DNA of 64,000 bases from Isoetes taiwanensis (Eukaryota > Streptophyta > Lycopodiopsida > Isoetales > Isoetaceae). The stretch is taken from positions 4,973,795 to 5,037,794 of the forward strand of contig JAJEKV010000002.1 in NCBI GenBank assembly GCA_021234155.1. The letters are read 5' to 3'. A model generated the notes under the pieces. It made no database searches. It saw nothing but the letters and a program-made list of their open reading frames with translations, and had not been told where the DNA came from. The position numbers and the translations under genes are program-made. Shown here in pieces: positions 21,984-36,062 of the stretch (position 1 is its first letter; every line of letters begins with the position of its first letter).

Positions 21984-22304
21984 TCAGTGCATCGTTCGAG
22001 GACAAAACTGAATGGGGGCATCCATGATGTCCCGGAGATAAGATCTTGGCGAGCCCACTGATGTTGTATCCAACAGTGCATGCAGTTGCTGGTAAGGCAG
22101 GATCAGCTCAACATAGCTGGCGCGAATATGACGGAATGCCGGACAATGTTGCAGAGTGTGGCTTTCATCTTCAATAGCACCATGTTGGCAGCACAGACAC
22201 AGTCTATCCTCCCATGCCTCCTGGGCCCATCTGACTGTCTCAATTCGCAAGCGATGTGCACCTATGCGAATGGAAGCTATCAATCTGCGCTTTTTCAGTG
22301 GCAA
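21984..22304 (-). mobile_element. LINE fragment, C-terminal zinc-motif domain only
   Basis: The minus strand encodes IGAHRLRIETVRWAQ, then CLCCQHGAIEDESHTLQHC and PAFRHIRASYVELIL. The Cys-Cys...His...Cys arrangement with the EDESH core is the usual C-terminal motif after the reverse transcriptase of plant LINEs. The same EDESH core occurs in the LINE at 12480-15412, but this copy keeps its frame better. The rest of the element is absent. Confidence 0.75.
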
Positions 22305-22536
22305 ATGTGCACGGAGGTAGCGTTATGGACCACGTGCAAGCATGGGGTTGATATCATCATATTTTGACTCTGGCTCGAGAAAAACATGAACCCCACAGTA
22401 GAATGCTTGTTACAAGTCTTCAACCCAGAACAGAGGATTGGCCAAAAACTGTACACAAAGAAGGACATAAGTAATAAGTAAACATGAAGAAACATATTAG
22501 CACAGAAGAAACACCACATATGCAGGTTATGTGACA

Positions 22537-22821
22537 TGGGTAAAGTGAAAGATTAGGCCATATGATGAGGAGGTGCCCAATATACATAAACATAAGAAAC
22601 GAGTATCACAAGATGAGCTGGAATCACCCAAGCCCAAGGTTGTTGACACATGGCAGAATGCTCCCAATATACATAAACATAAGAAACGAGTATCACAAGA
22701 TGAGCTGGAATCACCCAAGCCCAAGGTTGTTGACACATGGCAAATGCTCATAGGTACGGAAAAAGCCATTGTGGAAATGCTAATTAGGCACCGTGGGGTG
22801 CACGAAAGCAAAGGTTTATAA
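22537..22821 (+). other. open frame with an exact 29-codon duplication, unidentified
   Basis: The frame reads PYDEEVPNIHKHKKRVSQD onward, then repeats NIHKHKKRVSQDELESPKPK plus VVDTWQ, and ends EMLIRHRGVHESKGL. The unit is 87 bp (22579-22665 and 22666-22752), a multiple of three, so the duplication keeps the frame. The peptide is basic and hydrophilic. I do not recognise it; it could be an exon or captured fragment. Confidence 0.4.
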
Positions 22822-22832
22822 TTTGAACCGCA

Positions 22833-23014
22833 ACGTAAAGTTCAGGGGGAAGATATTTCGCCATATTTCAGGCCTAGATTACAACAGATAATCGCTTCCT
22901 CTCCTCCGATGTTGGCTTCATCTCCTCCGATGCTGGCTGATAACGGAGTAATCAACCTTTTGTGGCTACGATGGCGCCACGTGGCAAGAAATATCTTCCC
23001 CCTGAACTTTACGT
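22833..23014. mobile_element. MITE-like foldback, 182 bp, 26-bp perfect terminal inverted repeats
   Basis: ACGTAAAGTTCAGGGGGAAG at the left end continues for 26 bp that are exactly inverted at 22989-23014. The interior holds a direct repeat of CTCCTCCGATG. No clear target duplication is seen. A second hairpin begins five bases to the right. Confidence 0.85.
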
Positions 23015-23019
23015 GAGGA

Positions 23020-23099
23020 AATGTTCGCCCGCAGGCCCTTACGCGGGGTAAGGACCTGGCGAGCCCCGCACCCCGCGTAAGGGCCTACGGGCGAACATT
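23020..23099. repeat. strong hairpin, 30-bp arms, 20-base spacer
   Basis: The left arm starts AATGTTCGCCCGCAGGCCC at 23020 and the right arm at 23070-23099 is its inverse with one mismatch. The arms are GC-rich and contain TTACGCGGGGT. It could be a foldback transposon. No RNA gene is implied. Confidence 0.9.
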
Positions 23100-23680
23100 A
23101 CCTCTACCATAAGTATGGAACCATGGAATGTGCATAGTTCAGATCCAAAACTAATTGATAACGATGCGTAACAGCATGGCCAAGAAGCCAAGTACATCAA
23201 TATGATGCAAGCAGACCTCAACAAAACAAGGGAGTAATATCACATTTAGGAGGCGCCCATTTTTGTCAATTATTGTTGCTAAATGTCACCCTAATTGTGA
23301 TTGTTGACTCTACATTTCAAGTTCATTTCTTGCATTGGCAAATGCTTGGAGTTGTTGACTTATGCAACATATAAGCACCAAATATAACAACAAATCAAAG
23401 CTTGCCTTTATAAATTTAAAGAATTTATGGTCATCCACAATATTCATGTCATCCAGTAACGGTTCCCACATTACACAGTATTTTACAACATCACTACATT
23501 GATCTTGTTAAAATAGGATGTCTTTCCATACAACCACACGAATAAGATAAGATGCCACTTTACAAAATGAATCTGTTTGGGAGCAAAATTCTTGGACGTT
23601 TTAATGGATTATAGTACAAAAATCAGGGAAAACACAAACAAATTGAGATTCAACAAAATACCAATACCCGGTTCCAGTTC
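23100..23680. other. 3' flank of alpha-tubulin, no other gene
   Basis: AT-rich sequence that should hold the tubulin 3' untranslated region on the minus strand. No canonical AATAAA close to the stop was identified, and no other gene is seen. Confidence 0.5.
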
Positions 23681-25709
<2,029 letters not shown>

Positions 25710-26342
25710 TTTCAGGAATGGTCAGATTTATTCAGAAAAACACCCCGATTCTTCAAAATTTGAGCGATTTAAGCTGCTGATATCTGTTTGATAGAATAAA
25801 TGTGCCCAAATACTGCAGATCGGCCAAGAACCGCAGAAAAGGCTTGAATCAGAGAAAAAATAAATGGATCACAGAACAAAGCAGCATAAGACGCACCGCC
25901 TATGGAACAGATCGAAGTGTAAGGCCTCCTCACATAAGAACATTCCCAAAAGGTTCTGGCAAATGGCACGTGCGAGATCTGACCTGTACAGCGGATCAAT
26001 GATCCCGGCCGTCCGCGAGAGGGAGCAACGTGGGAGACCTGGACGAAGGTAGTGTAGCTGTCGAGAGAATCGACGAGAATCTGAACCGTCGGTAAAGGGC
26101 TTGCAGCGGTTCCACGTGTGTGGGGGCCATCCTGACGGTCATTTCGTGGGTTGCATGTTCAGATTCAACATTGTTTTCCTTTTCCTATATTTTTCTCCTA
26201 GTCCTATCTTAATTAGTTGGAGAAGAAATAATGGTCTTCAAGACGCCATTCCATAGTATAAAAAAAAATACCTCCATCAAATATAAGAAAATATCTATCT
26301 GCTTTTTAGCAGGGTTGCCTAACCCGAGCTGCCCACTTTCCT
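25710..26342 (-). promoter_or_regulatory. 5' flank of alpha-tubulin
   Basis: This stretch should contain the 5' untranslated region and promoter of the minus-strand tubulin gene. CACGTG G-box cores occur near 25968 and 26114. I could not place a transcription start or a firm TATA box. No other gene is seen. Confidence 0.4.
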
Positions 26343-26570
26343 GCGATTCTAGCTATACCACGTGTCCTGCCACGTCAGCAATATTTAAAGTAAGCCGTTA
26401 GATCTATAATTTTCCATATCTACGGTCCAGAAAAATAGAAAACTCAAAGAAATTTGCGATTCTAGCTATGCCACATGTCCTGCCACGTCAGCAATATTTA
26501 ACGTAAGCTGTTAGATCTATAATTTTCCACATCTACGGTCCAGAAAAATAGAAAACTCAAAGAAATTCCT
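26343..26570. repeat. tandem duplication, 113-bp unit
   Basis: GCGATTCTAGCTA starts units at 26343 and 26456. Each contains CCACGTCAGCAATATTTAA and ends ATAGAAAACTCAAAGAAAT. The leading part (GGGTTGCCTAACCCGA, 26313 on) recurs at about 34315 and 55736, so this is a mobile or dispersed sequence. Confidence 0.85.
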
Positions 26571-26612
26571 CTTCGACCTACGAGACAACTTTTTCTTTTC
26601 TGGCTCTGCTTT

Positions 26613-27080
26613 GTGCCGCGGATGCTCGATGCTCGGAAGATGACCAACGCTACCCAGCTGGTCGGGAAGGGGGTGCTAAAGAGGAGGAAAGCAAGGAATG
26701 GCTCAAACCCACGCCGGGCCGGTTCGAAGTTTGAATCGATGCCAAAGAAAGTTGAGATATGGGCCTCCCAATTTCCCGCCCTTCGTCGTGCTAAAATTTC
26801 TATATCAAAGGGTCTCAAGGCCATCTCTTTTTGTGATTCTGCTAAAGGTCGTGATTCGGGTCCTCTGTCCGATTTATTCCCATCACTATTGGGAATTTGC
26901 AAGTGGGCCGCCGTCATGGAGCTAAGGTTTTGTATGAAACCCTTTTGTGTTTCTGCTTTTCAGATTAAGGGTGTTTTTACTGTTTTGGAAGATAAGTCTG
27001 GCAAGGCAGTTGGGGTGGTAATTTATGGTATCCCTCGTAGTTCTCTAGAAGAAATTCAAAAGAGATTTCCGAAGGGGTAG
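26613..27080 (+). CDS. open frame, C-terminal part resembling a conserved plant domain, probably a fragment
   Basis: 155 codons from an ATG. The first half is basic and low in similarity. The last part (FTVLEDKSGKAVGVVIYG, SLEEIQKRFPKG) has the look of the N-terminal module of plant TPR/SET proteins, in which an ExxxG...lYN...fPkG pattern precedes IAIKxPY. Directly after the stop the same frame reads NIAIKLLILI, so the stop may be a disabling change. The end of this frame (27021 on) is repeated at 48876 as the first bases of duplicate copy B. The family assignment is tentative. Confidence 0.4.
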   Translation: MPRMLDARKMTNATQLVGKGVLKRRKARNGSNPRRAGSKFESMPKKVEIWASQFPALRRAKISISKGLKAISFCDSAKGRDSGPLSDLFPSLLGICKWAAVMELRFCMKPFCVSAFQIKGVFTVLEDKSGKAVGVVIYGIPRSSLEEIQKRFPKG

Positions 27081-27564
27081 AATATCGCCATTAAACTACT
27101 CATACTTATCTTATCAAATTTCAGAAAAGTTAATCTTTTCTCATTTTATGAATAACTGTGATTGATTTTCTAATCCATCCGAGAGGTTGCCAAAACTACA
27201 GGTTGCTATTTTGTCGCATACTTGCCTTGCAATGGCCCCCAAATAGAGAATATCTATTGAGAGAAATCATCAACATTTAGATTAGCTAGGTGTGGAGTAG
27301 CTCGAGAAACATTTCTAATGGCGGGACTTGAGCTCCCTCCAGCATTCAAAACACATAAATCTATGGAATTCGAACGACTTAAGAATTGATCCTACGCTAA
27401 CATGTTTGAAAAATATCTTCAAACAAATTTTCATGCTTTGCATCTCCAATGTTTGGTTTCAAACATATGATCTCAATCCTGCTCCATAATGATGATCATT
27501 TTAAACCTTTTAACAAACTCCCAGGCATCTCGAAGAGCCCTAGTTCTGCTAAGGAGAGATGGGA

Positions 27565-28500
27565 AGAAGAATACGTCTGAAAATGGATTTTAAGACAGCT
27601 TCATAATCTATTGATGCCTTTGCTTTCAAACATATGTGTTGCATCACTTTTATTGCTATCTCTCGGATAAGCTCCCGCAGTTAGATTTCTCCACCGAGCA
27701 TGACTCAACCCAGTGCCATCAAGCAACCGCATTTTGCTACGTCGATTGTATTACGCCGCATCTTGCATTTGCTATGTCGATTGCATTCTACTTACAGAGG
27801 GCCTTGGTGTCTTGATCATTAACTCGGCATTTGGCCCCGCAATTACCACTAGTTTGCGATTCGCATTGCCCTTGTATATCATCATCTCTTGTGCAAGAAA
27901 TATTTTTCAATCAATGTCAAGGTCACCTCTAGCCACCACAATAGAATCTCTTTTAATATATCATCAAAATTCTGAAGGCCTTCTTGGTTTTCCACCTAGA
28001 GGACATATCGTCATCAGTATCCTTTAGGAGGGGTGAAGGAAGTGAAAAGGTACAGAGGCCAAGTTTTGAAATTTTTTGGATAGTTGCATGCTCCCCAAGA
28101 ACTTCTCGAATGTTTATAATATCTTGGCCCTTTAGAACAAAAGAAGCTGGAATGGAGTCAATTTTATTAGGAATTCCCCATTTTAAGAAGTCTTTCTTGT
28201 CTTTCTCTGTGATAGTTGAAAGATCTACTATGACCCCAGGCAAATTAACATTTTTCCTTTCACCTAATATTGCAATATTTTCATTGGGGCATTTAAGGGT
28301 GCCTGCAGATGCATCACAGGATAATACATGCAACATAATAGTGCCATCAGAGCATAGAATCTGATTTCCAGGCTTTACATCCTTCGTTAGCTTTTTATAC
28401 GTCATAGCAATCATCTGAGAATCTCCCTTGTATTCATAGTCTGTTGTAATGCAAATTTCTTTGTCCTCAACAAGCTGAACAGATTTAGCATTCATGTACG
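27565..28500 (-). pseudogene. pyruvate kinase pseudogene fragment, copy A
   Basis: Pyruvate kinase makes pyruvate and ATP in glycolysis. The minus strand reads EICITTDYEYKGDSQMI, then ILCSDGTIMLHVLSCD, GERKNVNLPGVIVDL, FLKWGIPNKIDSIPASFVLK and GEHATIQKISK. A retained intron of about 75 bp ends CTCTAG, followed by VENQEGLQNFDDIL, VARGDL, a degraded DGTD...MLSGETAAGAYPE region and KASIDYEAVLKSIF near 27570-27630. The N-terminal start and the C-terminal domain are missing, and several frames are broken. The retained intron rules out simple retroposition. In the 27661-27830 part copy A is more garbled than copy B. Confidence 0.88.
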
Positions 28501-29238
28501 TATCTCTGAACTAGGTAACAGTTTTGTATTATTTATCTGGCTAAGGAGTGAAATCTTGCCACAACAAAAATACGAACACAAATCCATCAAATTACCCTTC
28601 TTCCTAACCCTGCACCTGATCTGTGGACCTGATGATTTGGCAGTGCATCTTACTAGAAAAGGCTGGGGTAAGTATCTTAACCTAGTATTTCGTTCAAGCA
28701 AAGAAAAAGATTTAATGTGTCATAATGATTGGCTACGAGTTTGGTTATTTGATAAAATAGGGTTAATGTGGAGGATGAAATAATGAAGCCAAGAATTTTC
28801 TATGCTGCAAAACATTGAGGATCAAAATGAAGGAGTTCAACCTGTAGTAGCCCTTGTTGCCTTATAAGGACCCCATTAACTCTTTTTTATCTGTATGTTT
28901 GTGCCTTTTTATTCCTCTAATTGGCTTCCGTGACTACAGAAATTGGAATTGTTAAGAATGCTGTGTAACTTTCTACCTCTGCATCTTCCCCGGATTGAAG
29001 AATAAAAAGCAGCTTTAAGGGCTGAACAATTTATTGTCACTTTATTATTCATGTGCACATAAGTTCTCAAGTTCTGAAACACTAAATATCGTTGCATCAT
29101 ATTGGTTCAGGCCAACACTCACATTCATGCAAACCCAGAGCTGATGTAAAAGTATGCAGGTAAGTAATCAAGAGCTCCTGAAATTTAAAAGTATTACTGG
29201 TTTTGGTGCTTTATAGCATCAGTATGCAAGTATGACAT

Positions 29239-30500
29239 TTGAATATTGCAGGTGCACAATCTTTTGAAAGGGTTAGAAAAGATTGTAGCAATTGCAGATA
29301 TATCAATGCTAGTGGATCGTCGTTCTTGACCTGCTTATTGGAACCGAGCTCCACAAGGCGATTAAGGAGGATAGAGTTCTATGGAAGAGGACTGGCAAGA
29401 AAGCGTTCTTCCTTTGACACATCAATATCCACTTTGGTTTCCAAGGGAGTACTTTAAACTTGAAGACTATCTGGCTTCAAAATCAGTAGTTGCATCTCGG
29501 TCTTTTGACATTGACGATTTTCATGGATATGGGATGGTTCCATTCGCAGACATGTTTAACCACAAGACATGTGTTGAACATGTGCATTTTAGTGCTTCAC
29601 CATTTGAGACATCCGAGTCATCAGATTGTGCGACATTAGAAATAACTGAAGACATGCCTATGAGTGGCCATGGGCGTGAGTTTGTTAGTGGAAGTGATGA
29701 TGGTGGTGATGATGATCCAGAGATATTGGAAATGGTATTAATAAAAGATGTCAAATAGAGATTCGAGGTTTTTAATACATATGGACAGTCAAGCAATGCT
29801 GCCTTATTGCTTAGATATGGCTTTATAGAGTGCAATAATCCATTTGATATTGTAAATATTGACATGGACATTGTAATGGAAGTTTTGTCAACTTCCTTTA
29901 CAAGGAAGCATTTGGCAAGACGAAAGTCATTGTGGAGGAAACCTGGTTTTTCATCATATTCATCACAAGGCAGTGAGTATTTTGAGATCACCAAGAGTTG
30001 GAAGCCTCAAATAGAGATGCTACTGCTAATTGTTTTGGTGCATGCCTCCAGTGTACTTTACCAGAATCTTTCCTCCTTTTCCAGAAAAATCAGAGGAAAT
30101 ATAAAGACGTCGTTACACATCTTAGGCTCTCAAGCAAGACAACAACAGTTCCAAAGTTATAGCAAGAACATTTTAATGAGTCACTCGCTATTGAGGAAAA
30201 GTAATATGGAGAACATTGGACTTGTATCAAAGAACATACAATGTAGGTTTCTCATGCCTGCAGTATGCAAGACTTTTCTGGTGATTATTGAAGCGCGTGA
30301 CAGTCAATATCCTACAGATTCAGTTGATCAAGACTTGAGTATCTTAAACCACACAAGTCCTGATAACTTTCAGGTGTTTCATTCGCTTTCCTTGAGGGTA
30401 AGTGAGCGCCAAATTTTGAGGAGATGCCAGCATAGACTACTTGCAAATTTGAAGAGAAGCTCATTTGCCAAAGCTCAAATTGAGGCAAGAATATGAGGCT
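29239..30500 (+). pseudogene. SETD6 / Rubisco-methyltransferase-like pseudogene, copy A
   Basis: Lysine methyltransferases of this class join a SET domain to a Rubisco-LSMT substrate-binding domain. Visible parts: EEDWQESVLPLTHQYPLWFP; SRSFDIDDFHGYGMVPFADM then FNHK, the core SET motif (29500-29565); an acidic insert (SGSDDGGDDDPEI); VFNTYGQSSNAALLLRYGF with CNNPFDIVNID (about 29767-29860); and the substrate-binding start YFEITKSWKPQIEML. An in-frame TAG at 29756-29758 separates the last two from the SET core. Further frame changes follow, and the N-terminal part of the SET domain is missing. The same TAG is in copy B. Confidence 0.85.
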
Positions 30501-30654
30501 AATATTCTAGCATTTGCTAAAGGTTCTTATTGTTTGGTGTTGCTGTTAACAACATGTGGCTACCCTTCCCAACTTGTTAAGGACACAAGTTGCAAGGAAC
30601 GGAACTCTTTCTCTGGATTAGAAGTTCAAAGTGGGTTGTCTAACCTTGCACTCT

Positions 30655-30800
30655 CAAAAAAAAAAAAACCGGCTTGAACTAGTAAAAACTAGCGCAAACA
30701 TCAGCATTGGTCAATCCCTCCGCTGTCTTATCTGGCCATACAAGAACAAAATGTCCAAGATGGTACCATTCTTTCAAGGTATACAGTTACAGATATCTAT
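30655..30800. repeat. dispersed A-run / CGGCTTGAACTAGT repeat, copy A
   Basis: A-run followed by CCGGCTTGAACTAGTAAAAA and sequence similar to 4922-5070. It follows directly after the SETD6-like remnant. Confidence 0.75.
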
Positions 30801-32072
30801 ATCCTAATGTCATTCAAAACCTTAAACCAGAAGTAATGGTATCATATCCCATAAAGTCTAAGGACGATCAATGTTTTATCCTTTACAATCTAAAGATATT
30901 TTCAGACCGTGTAATATTATCCTACAATGTTATCCGTGTCATGACCTTTAAGATTTCAGGCCATAAATCTTAATTGGAATATATTTCATAGCAAAATTTA
31001 AGATGCATAAGGCAAAACACAGTTTATAGAACACTAACTTCGTAGCTTTACTAAGCTATAACTCCGCCAAAACTAACTGCTACATATGCTCAAGTATATG
31101 CTGCTGCAATACTCCAAAGTCAACTACAAAATTCTGTTGTTAATGTAAACTAGCAGTCACATATAGGCACTTAGCATTCCAAGTGTAGAACACAGAAAAT
31201 TGAACTTCTTGTATATGTCCAAAATTTTATACATATATCATTGCAATAGATTCAGTAATCTCATAATATATCTCGATGTTTAAGTAATAGAGATATGGAC
31301 AACAAATAAGCAAGGCAGTTAGACATATAGGCTTGCCAAAAACTTGAGATTCATGTCTCAAACAAAGACAGGGAAATTATTACCTTGTACTAATATAAAA
31401 CAATAGAAATGTAAACGGATAACGTAGATCCGCTTTTGTATGAAAGAAGCTATATCCGCTTCCAAAACATCTGTTCTTGGGCAAAACCCATCAAGGTCGG
31501 CCTGTTTAAGGGAGTATGAAAGGAAAAATTCGTGCACAAAAAACAGCATCTCCAACGACCTTTGCTTCTTAAGCCCGGGAAAAATGGTCAAAGATAAATC
31601 CCTAAGAAGATATTGTCTGCAAGATATCCTTGGGCCTAGCACAACAAATCCATATCTAGGACTGCCGGATTTCAAACCTAGGTCGGTCTAGTTTTAACAG
31701 CCACTCATTATTAATTTCAAACGAATAAATAATTTCTCAAGATAAGGTTGCTAATTAGCAATCAATGTAGAAAGAAAAAAAAAAAATTCCAAACAAACTC
31801 ATCTCATAGAGAGCTATAATGGTTAAGCCATGGCCTTAGCCAATAAAGCTTGTCTATACATATAGACAAGGGCCATAAATATGTGGGTATACAGGTCCCA
31901 TTCTAGGAACATTTGAAGTCGCCTGATCGGATGCAGATCGATACAAGATAAGTACAAAGATATCCAATGGCCATTCTACCTATATGGGTAATAATTGACC
32001 AGATAGAATTAATTTTGGGGTTAACCATGTCCCAACTATTGCTACCATCAAGGCACCATATAAATTATATGC

Positions 32073-32103
<31 letters not shown>
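30801..32103. other. AT-rich DNA ending in a 28-base A run, no gene
   Basis: No codon-like exon is recognised. An uninterrupted A-run lies at 32073-32100. In copy B the A-run is interrupted and preceded by about 70 bp not present here. Confidence 0.5.
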
Positions 32104-32830
32104 ATGCTAGTGGCTGGGGATTTCAATTATGTCCCTGGCATGTAAGGTGCCTGTTTTATCACAATAATTTTGAGGGTTATCCCGACATAAGTATTTTGCA
32201 TTTTACTAGTGCTCGCATGCACTTCTTTAACCGGAAAGATTCGAATCCTCGCCATCCCCGACTTAACAACAGATCCACTTGGGATTTTGAGACCTGCTAA
32301 CAAGCATTGCCATCAACTACAACAGGTAAGCAGATTTTTTCACGTATATCCTATTCCTTGGTATTATTTGCTGCTCGATTAATTTGTCCATGGGTGGTTT
32401 GCAAATATTTACTCGTTATCACCGACCTAATGATGCTTATATGACGAGTTCAATGTAGGTCAGTGCATACTCAGCATTTGTCAGGATTGCGGGCGGGACA
32501 TCCATTCTTGAACGACAGCGGCAGTGCATGGACCCTGCAACTAGTGAACCTTTGTTCACAAATTGAACTCGTGATTCCCTTGAAACGCTGGATTATGTTT
32601 TTTACACAGGTAAACCTGATGATTGATGGTTAAATAGGAAGATTAGAGAATACAGATGTAATAGAATCGGCCTACTATTTGCTGCACATTCTCTTGCTTT
32701 GGAATCGCTTTTGGAGCTCTTGGATAAGGAGAATTTGCGGAAAGATACTGCTCTTCCATCTCCTGAGTGGTATTCCGATCATATAGCCTTACTTGTGGAG
32801 TTCAGATGTAAATTGCGGCTACCTCGGTAA
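32104..32830 (+). pseudogene. CCR4-type deadenylase pseudogene fragment, copy A
   Basis: CCR4 nucleases shorten mRNA poly(A) tails. Visible exons: AGDFNYVPG (32110-32140, catalytic GDFN); a second exon ending LGILRPANKHCHHLQQ at CAG|GTAAG (32325); a third containing VSAYSAFVRIAGG, QCMDPATSEPLFTN, a stop, and TLDYVFYTG; and the last exon LALESLLELLDKENLRKDTA then PSPEWYSDHIALLVEFR to TAA at 32828. SDH is the catalytic His motif. Introns are retained. The part encoding LLATGKVDPGHPDLT in copy B is scrambled here (32225-32262). The N-terminal LRR region and most of the nuclease domain are absent. Confidence 0.87.
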
Positions 32831-34260
32831 TTCAGTTCTTAAACCCCTTTGGTCTAGCCTTTGAGAAGCATTGATTGTGGAGTTTTACACAATCTATACC
32901 ATAATAGTGCTGCTCTTTTTGGCATAAAATGTAGCATATAACTGCGTCAGCTCGGCGTTGCTTTGGAAACATTTCAGATGTTTACACAAGTATAGATTTT
33001 GTTTACTACTATGATTGAGTGGCCAAATGGGACAAAGTGCACCAAGAATAACAGTTATAACTTATTTATCATGCCATGGGCATTGGCCATCAAAGCATGT
33101 TCACCAAAGAGTATTTTCTCAACAGAGAGTTTATGATGCATGGGTAATATTGTAATGAACATCAGACTCCAAACCGTCTGTAGGAAATGCACAATTGTGC
33201 ACTCCTTTGTTGTGTTTGACCAATTTTTATCTATCATTATTTCCAACATTAAAACCTGCCATTGTTTCTTTAAGTGAGCTGCAGTTATCTTTCATTTCTA
33301 TAAAAGCAGGCATGAGTTGAGGCAAATAGTAGTTCACCAGGGAAAATTTATGGGATTGCAAGCATGATTGTTCACTTTATATTGTTTGTCTAAGATGGCA
33401 GAGAATAGAAGCTCCAAAAATTGCTCTATTTTGGTCATAACTATTGGATGGGAATAACATAGTGCTTATATAAGACAATGTGATATCCAGCGTCCCAAAA
33501 CAAAGACACTTGTCTTTGGTTGTGTAACATGAACAAAAGACTTGTCTTTGGTTGTACTGGGGAGGGGGACTTAATTATTTTTGAATGTGTTTGTTTTTCA
33601 GATTTCAGATGGGTAAACTGAATTCAACTTTGCAATGTCACAAATTTAACACTCTTGAAATTCAAGAGCGCCCGTGCTTTCATGTTAGAGAACTCTACAG
33701 ATTCTTAGAGCACATTTTACTAGGTTTTTGCAATAGTTGCAACCGCTACTTTATTGCACGAAATTGAATATTCTGAGGTGGTGCTCTTCTTCAAATGTGT
33801 GACTTGGACAAAGTTCTTTTATGGATGCAACGTACTATCAATGGTAGTAGAGCCTGTTGGTATTATTGAGCTCATACTTATACTGGATACAAGAATTTAG
33901 CATTGGCTGGCGGAGCCAACACCCTATGCACCTCGAGAGTTAGATGCAAATATTTAATTTTTGCATCTTGTAGGATGAACGTGGCTTGAGTCAGGTCCAA
34001 ATCTTTATTTTGCCATCTTATAGAATGAATATAGCTTTTTTCTTGATGTAAAAAAGAAAAATTTCTAGGATTGCACAAGATTTATGCAAAAAGTCCTTGT
34101 GGCACCTTTGCGAGTTCAACCTAAATACGATCATCGCTGTGGAGCTAAGGCATAGGTGCTCCACGTATATCATCGACGTGGAGTGTTTTTTTTCCTTTGA
34201 TTGTGTACCTGATTTACGAAAACAGTTCTTTGTAAACAAAGATTTGTAGTTTGTGCTAAG
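32831..34260. other. no gene recognised; contains a stretch deleted from copy B
   Basis: Sequence downstream of the CCR4 remnant. About 33550-33780 is present here and missing in copy B. No coding similarity was recognised. Confidence 0.5.
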
Positions 34261-34299
34261 TTGTTGGCATCTAGGAGGATGATCACATCTTTTTTTTTT

Positions 34300-34607
34300 C
34301 TTTTTTTTAAGCAGGGTTGCCTAACCCGATGTGCACAATTTCGTGCATTTCTAGGCTATACACGTGTATGCCACGTGTATCCTATGTGTACACCACGTGC
34401 AAATTTCCTCTTCTTCCAGCATCGCCTCTGGTCTCCAGTGCAAGTAGCCGCTGCTGTTGAGCCCAACTTGACGATTCTACATGTTCTACAAGGTGACCAT
34501 AAACTCTAACTTTATATTCTGCCTTTGAGAATAGAATAGTTTTTTTAACGTCCACGGAGACCAATAGGTCATGGGACCTATACAATGGTCTATTCTATTC
34601 TATTCTG
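34300..34607 (-). mobile_element. LINE/SINE 3' end with TTCTA tails, copy A, plus dispersed leader
   Basis: 34529-34607 on the minus strand reads TTGGTCTCCGTGGACG, then T/A-rich sequence and (TTCTA)n. This matches the 3' end of the LINE at 15345-15412. TTCTA-type repeats lie on both sides. The preceding GGTTGCCTAACCCGA block (about 34313) is shared with 26315. It may be a SINE that borrows the LINE tail. Confidence 0.6.
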
Positions 34608-34644
34608 CCTTTGAGAGCAATAACTAATTTGTAACAGATTAGTT

Positions 34645-35016
34645 TTGACAGCATTGACAAACATAATTCGGCTGTTGAAATGGGACAGGAAAATATTGAC
34701 CAGATCAATAATCTTCGTTGTAGCTGTAGGGCTTCTCCTAATGCCTTTCGCATGGGACATGGACGCTATGGCTGCTCCAAATGGAGGCATTGGTGGTCAT
34801 GCCTTTAGGTCTGCTCTAGAAGTCCTCCAAGGTCTGATGCGCCACAAGAGTCAGAGCTCCACGATACAAGGCAATGCAATCATGGTCGTGAGGAGGGCGT
34901 TCATGCCTGGGCTACTGTACATGATGGTCTTGCGAATAAAGGACAGGAAGCAACTGTCGATCGTATTGCCAAACACGACGGCGGACTTCCAGCCGAACAA
35001 AATGCTGCTAATGTAG
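34645..35016 (+). other. open frame of 123 codons, unidentified, conserved in copy B
   Basis: Contains DMDAMAAPNGGIGGHAFRSA and a basic part SQSSTIQGNAIMVVRR. A second frame over the same bases (ANKGQEATVDRIAKHDGG) is also open, so the true frame is uncertain. No family recognised. Copy B (56191-56442) keeps the middle but has altered ends. Confidence 0.25.
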
Positions 35017-36062
35017 CCGCTTCAAAACCAATGGTAATCCCCACTTCGTCATACAAGTGGGTGCACTTAGAATATACTTGATATTCTTCTCCATTTTGTA
35101 TAGGATAAAGTCTCTCTAGTGCTAATACTTTTTTTATTTACATCTTTAAACCTTCTATGTGTATTACTAGCTCTAATGATCATTCTTTTTCCTAGCCATT
35201 CACTGAGATCTGTATCTTCATTGGCATTCCTTTTCCTTATGTGTATAATTCCTATTCGCACATAATTTCATTTGGCATCATATCAAACTAGTAATGGGAA
35301 GTTAACACGCAATTCTTTAATGTCCATATTATTTCTCGATGGAATTCAATCCTTTGCAGGCATACTCGTACGCTCTGATATAAGAAAAAAAAAACCTTAA
35401 GAAGGTCGCTACACAATTAAAATTCCAATGCAAACCCATCTGTCCACTTCTCAACCCTGTAGTTCTGCTAGTTTTTGCAGTTAAGGTAACCGCTCACACT
35501 ATCTCCTCCCGATTTGGGTTAAATTTCTTATTCACGTGGAAACCCTTCCAGTTTTCCCATAAACCCAGAAGGGTTTCCAGATTTGAAGCCCGGAAGGGTT
35601 TCCGCTGGAAAATGAAATCAAAGATGATTTTTGGGTGGACGACATCCACCTTTCATAAATATAGCTCATTCAATGCATGCTCCAGAATTGGACGAACCAT
35701 TTTTGGAAGCACAAGTTCCTGTTTTAGTTTCCGGAGCATACAATCCAGAAGAGTTTCCAGGTAGAGAAATGATGTCTGTAATCGATATCGTGGCTTGCAT
35801 CTGTGATGATATTGCTTGTTTGTGAGATGTTTCTGTGAAGGTATTTTGCATATGGCCTGCATCTGTTGAGGTTAGGTTTGTATTTATCATGGGCTCAACA
35901 ACGAAATCTGCTATGCAACGAACTTTGAACAAAGAAATTTAGTATCGATGTCTTTTTCAAGATCATGGCAAGAAATAGACGCAACCTTTTCTAGCAAACC
36001 AGGATAAGAAATCGATCAGGGCAACAATCGATGTATCTTTCCTTAGAATCGATGGCAGAGGT
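35017..36062. other. no confident gene; GGAAACCCTTCC inverted repeat
   Basis: GGAAACCCTTCC at 35538-35549 is inverted at 35592-35603, with a third related copy between. No gene was recognised. Confidence 0.5.

Noticed and set aside
27565-28500. Functional pyruvate kinase gene
   Set aside because: The N-terminal start and C-terminal domain are absent and the frame is broken several times in both copies.
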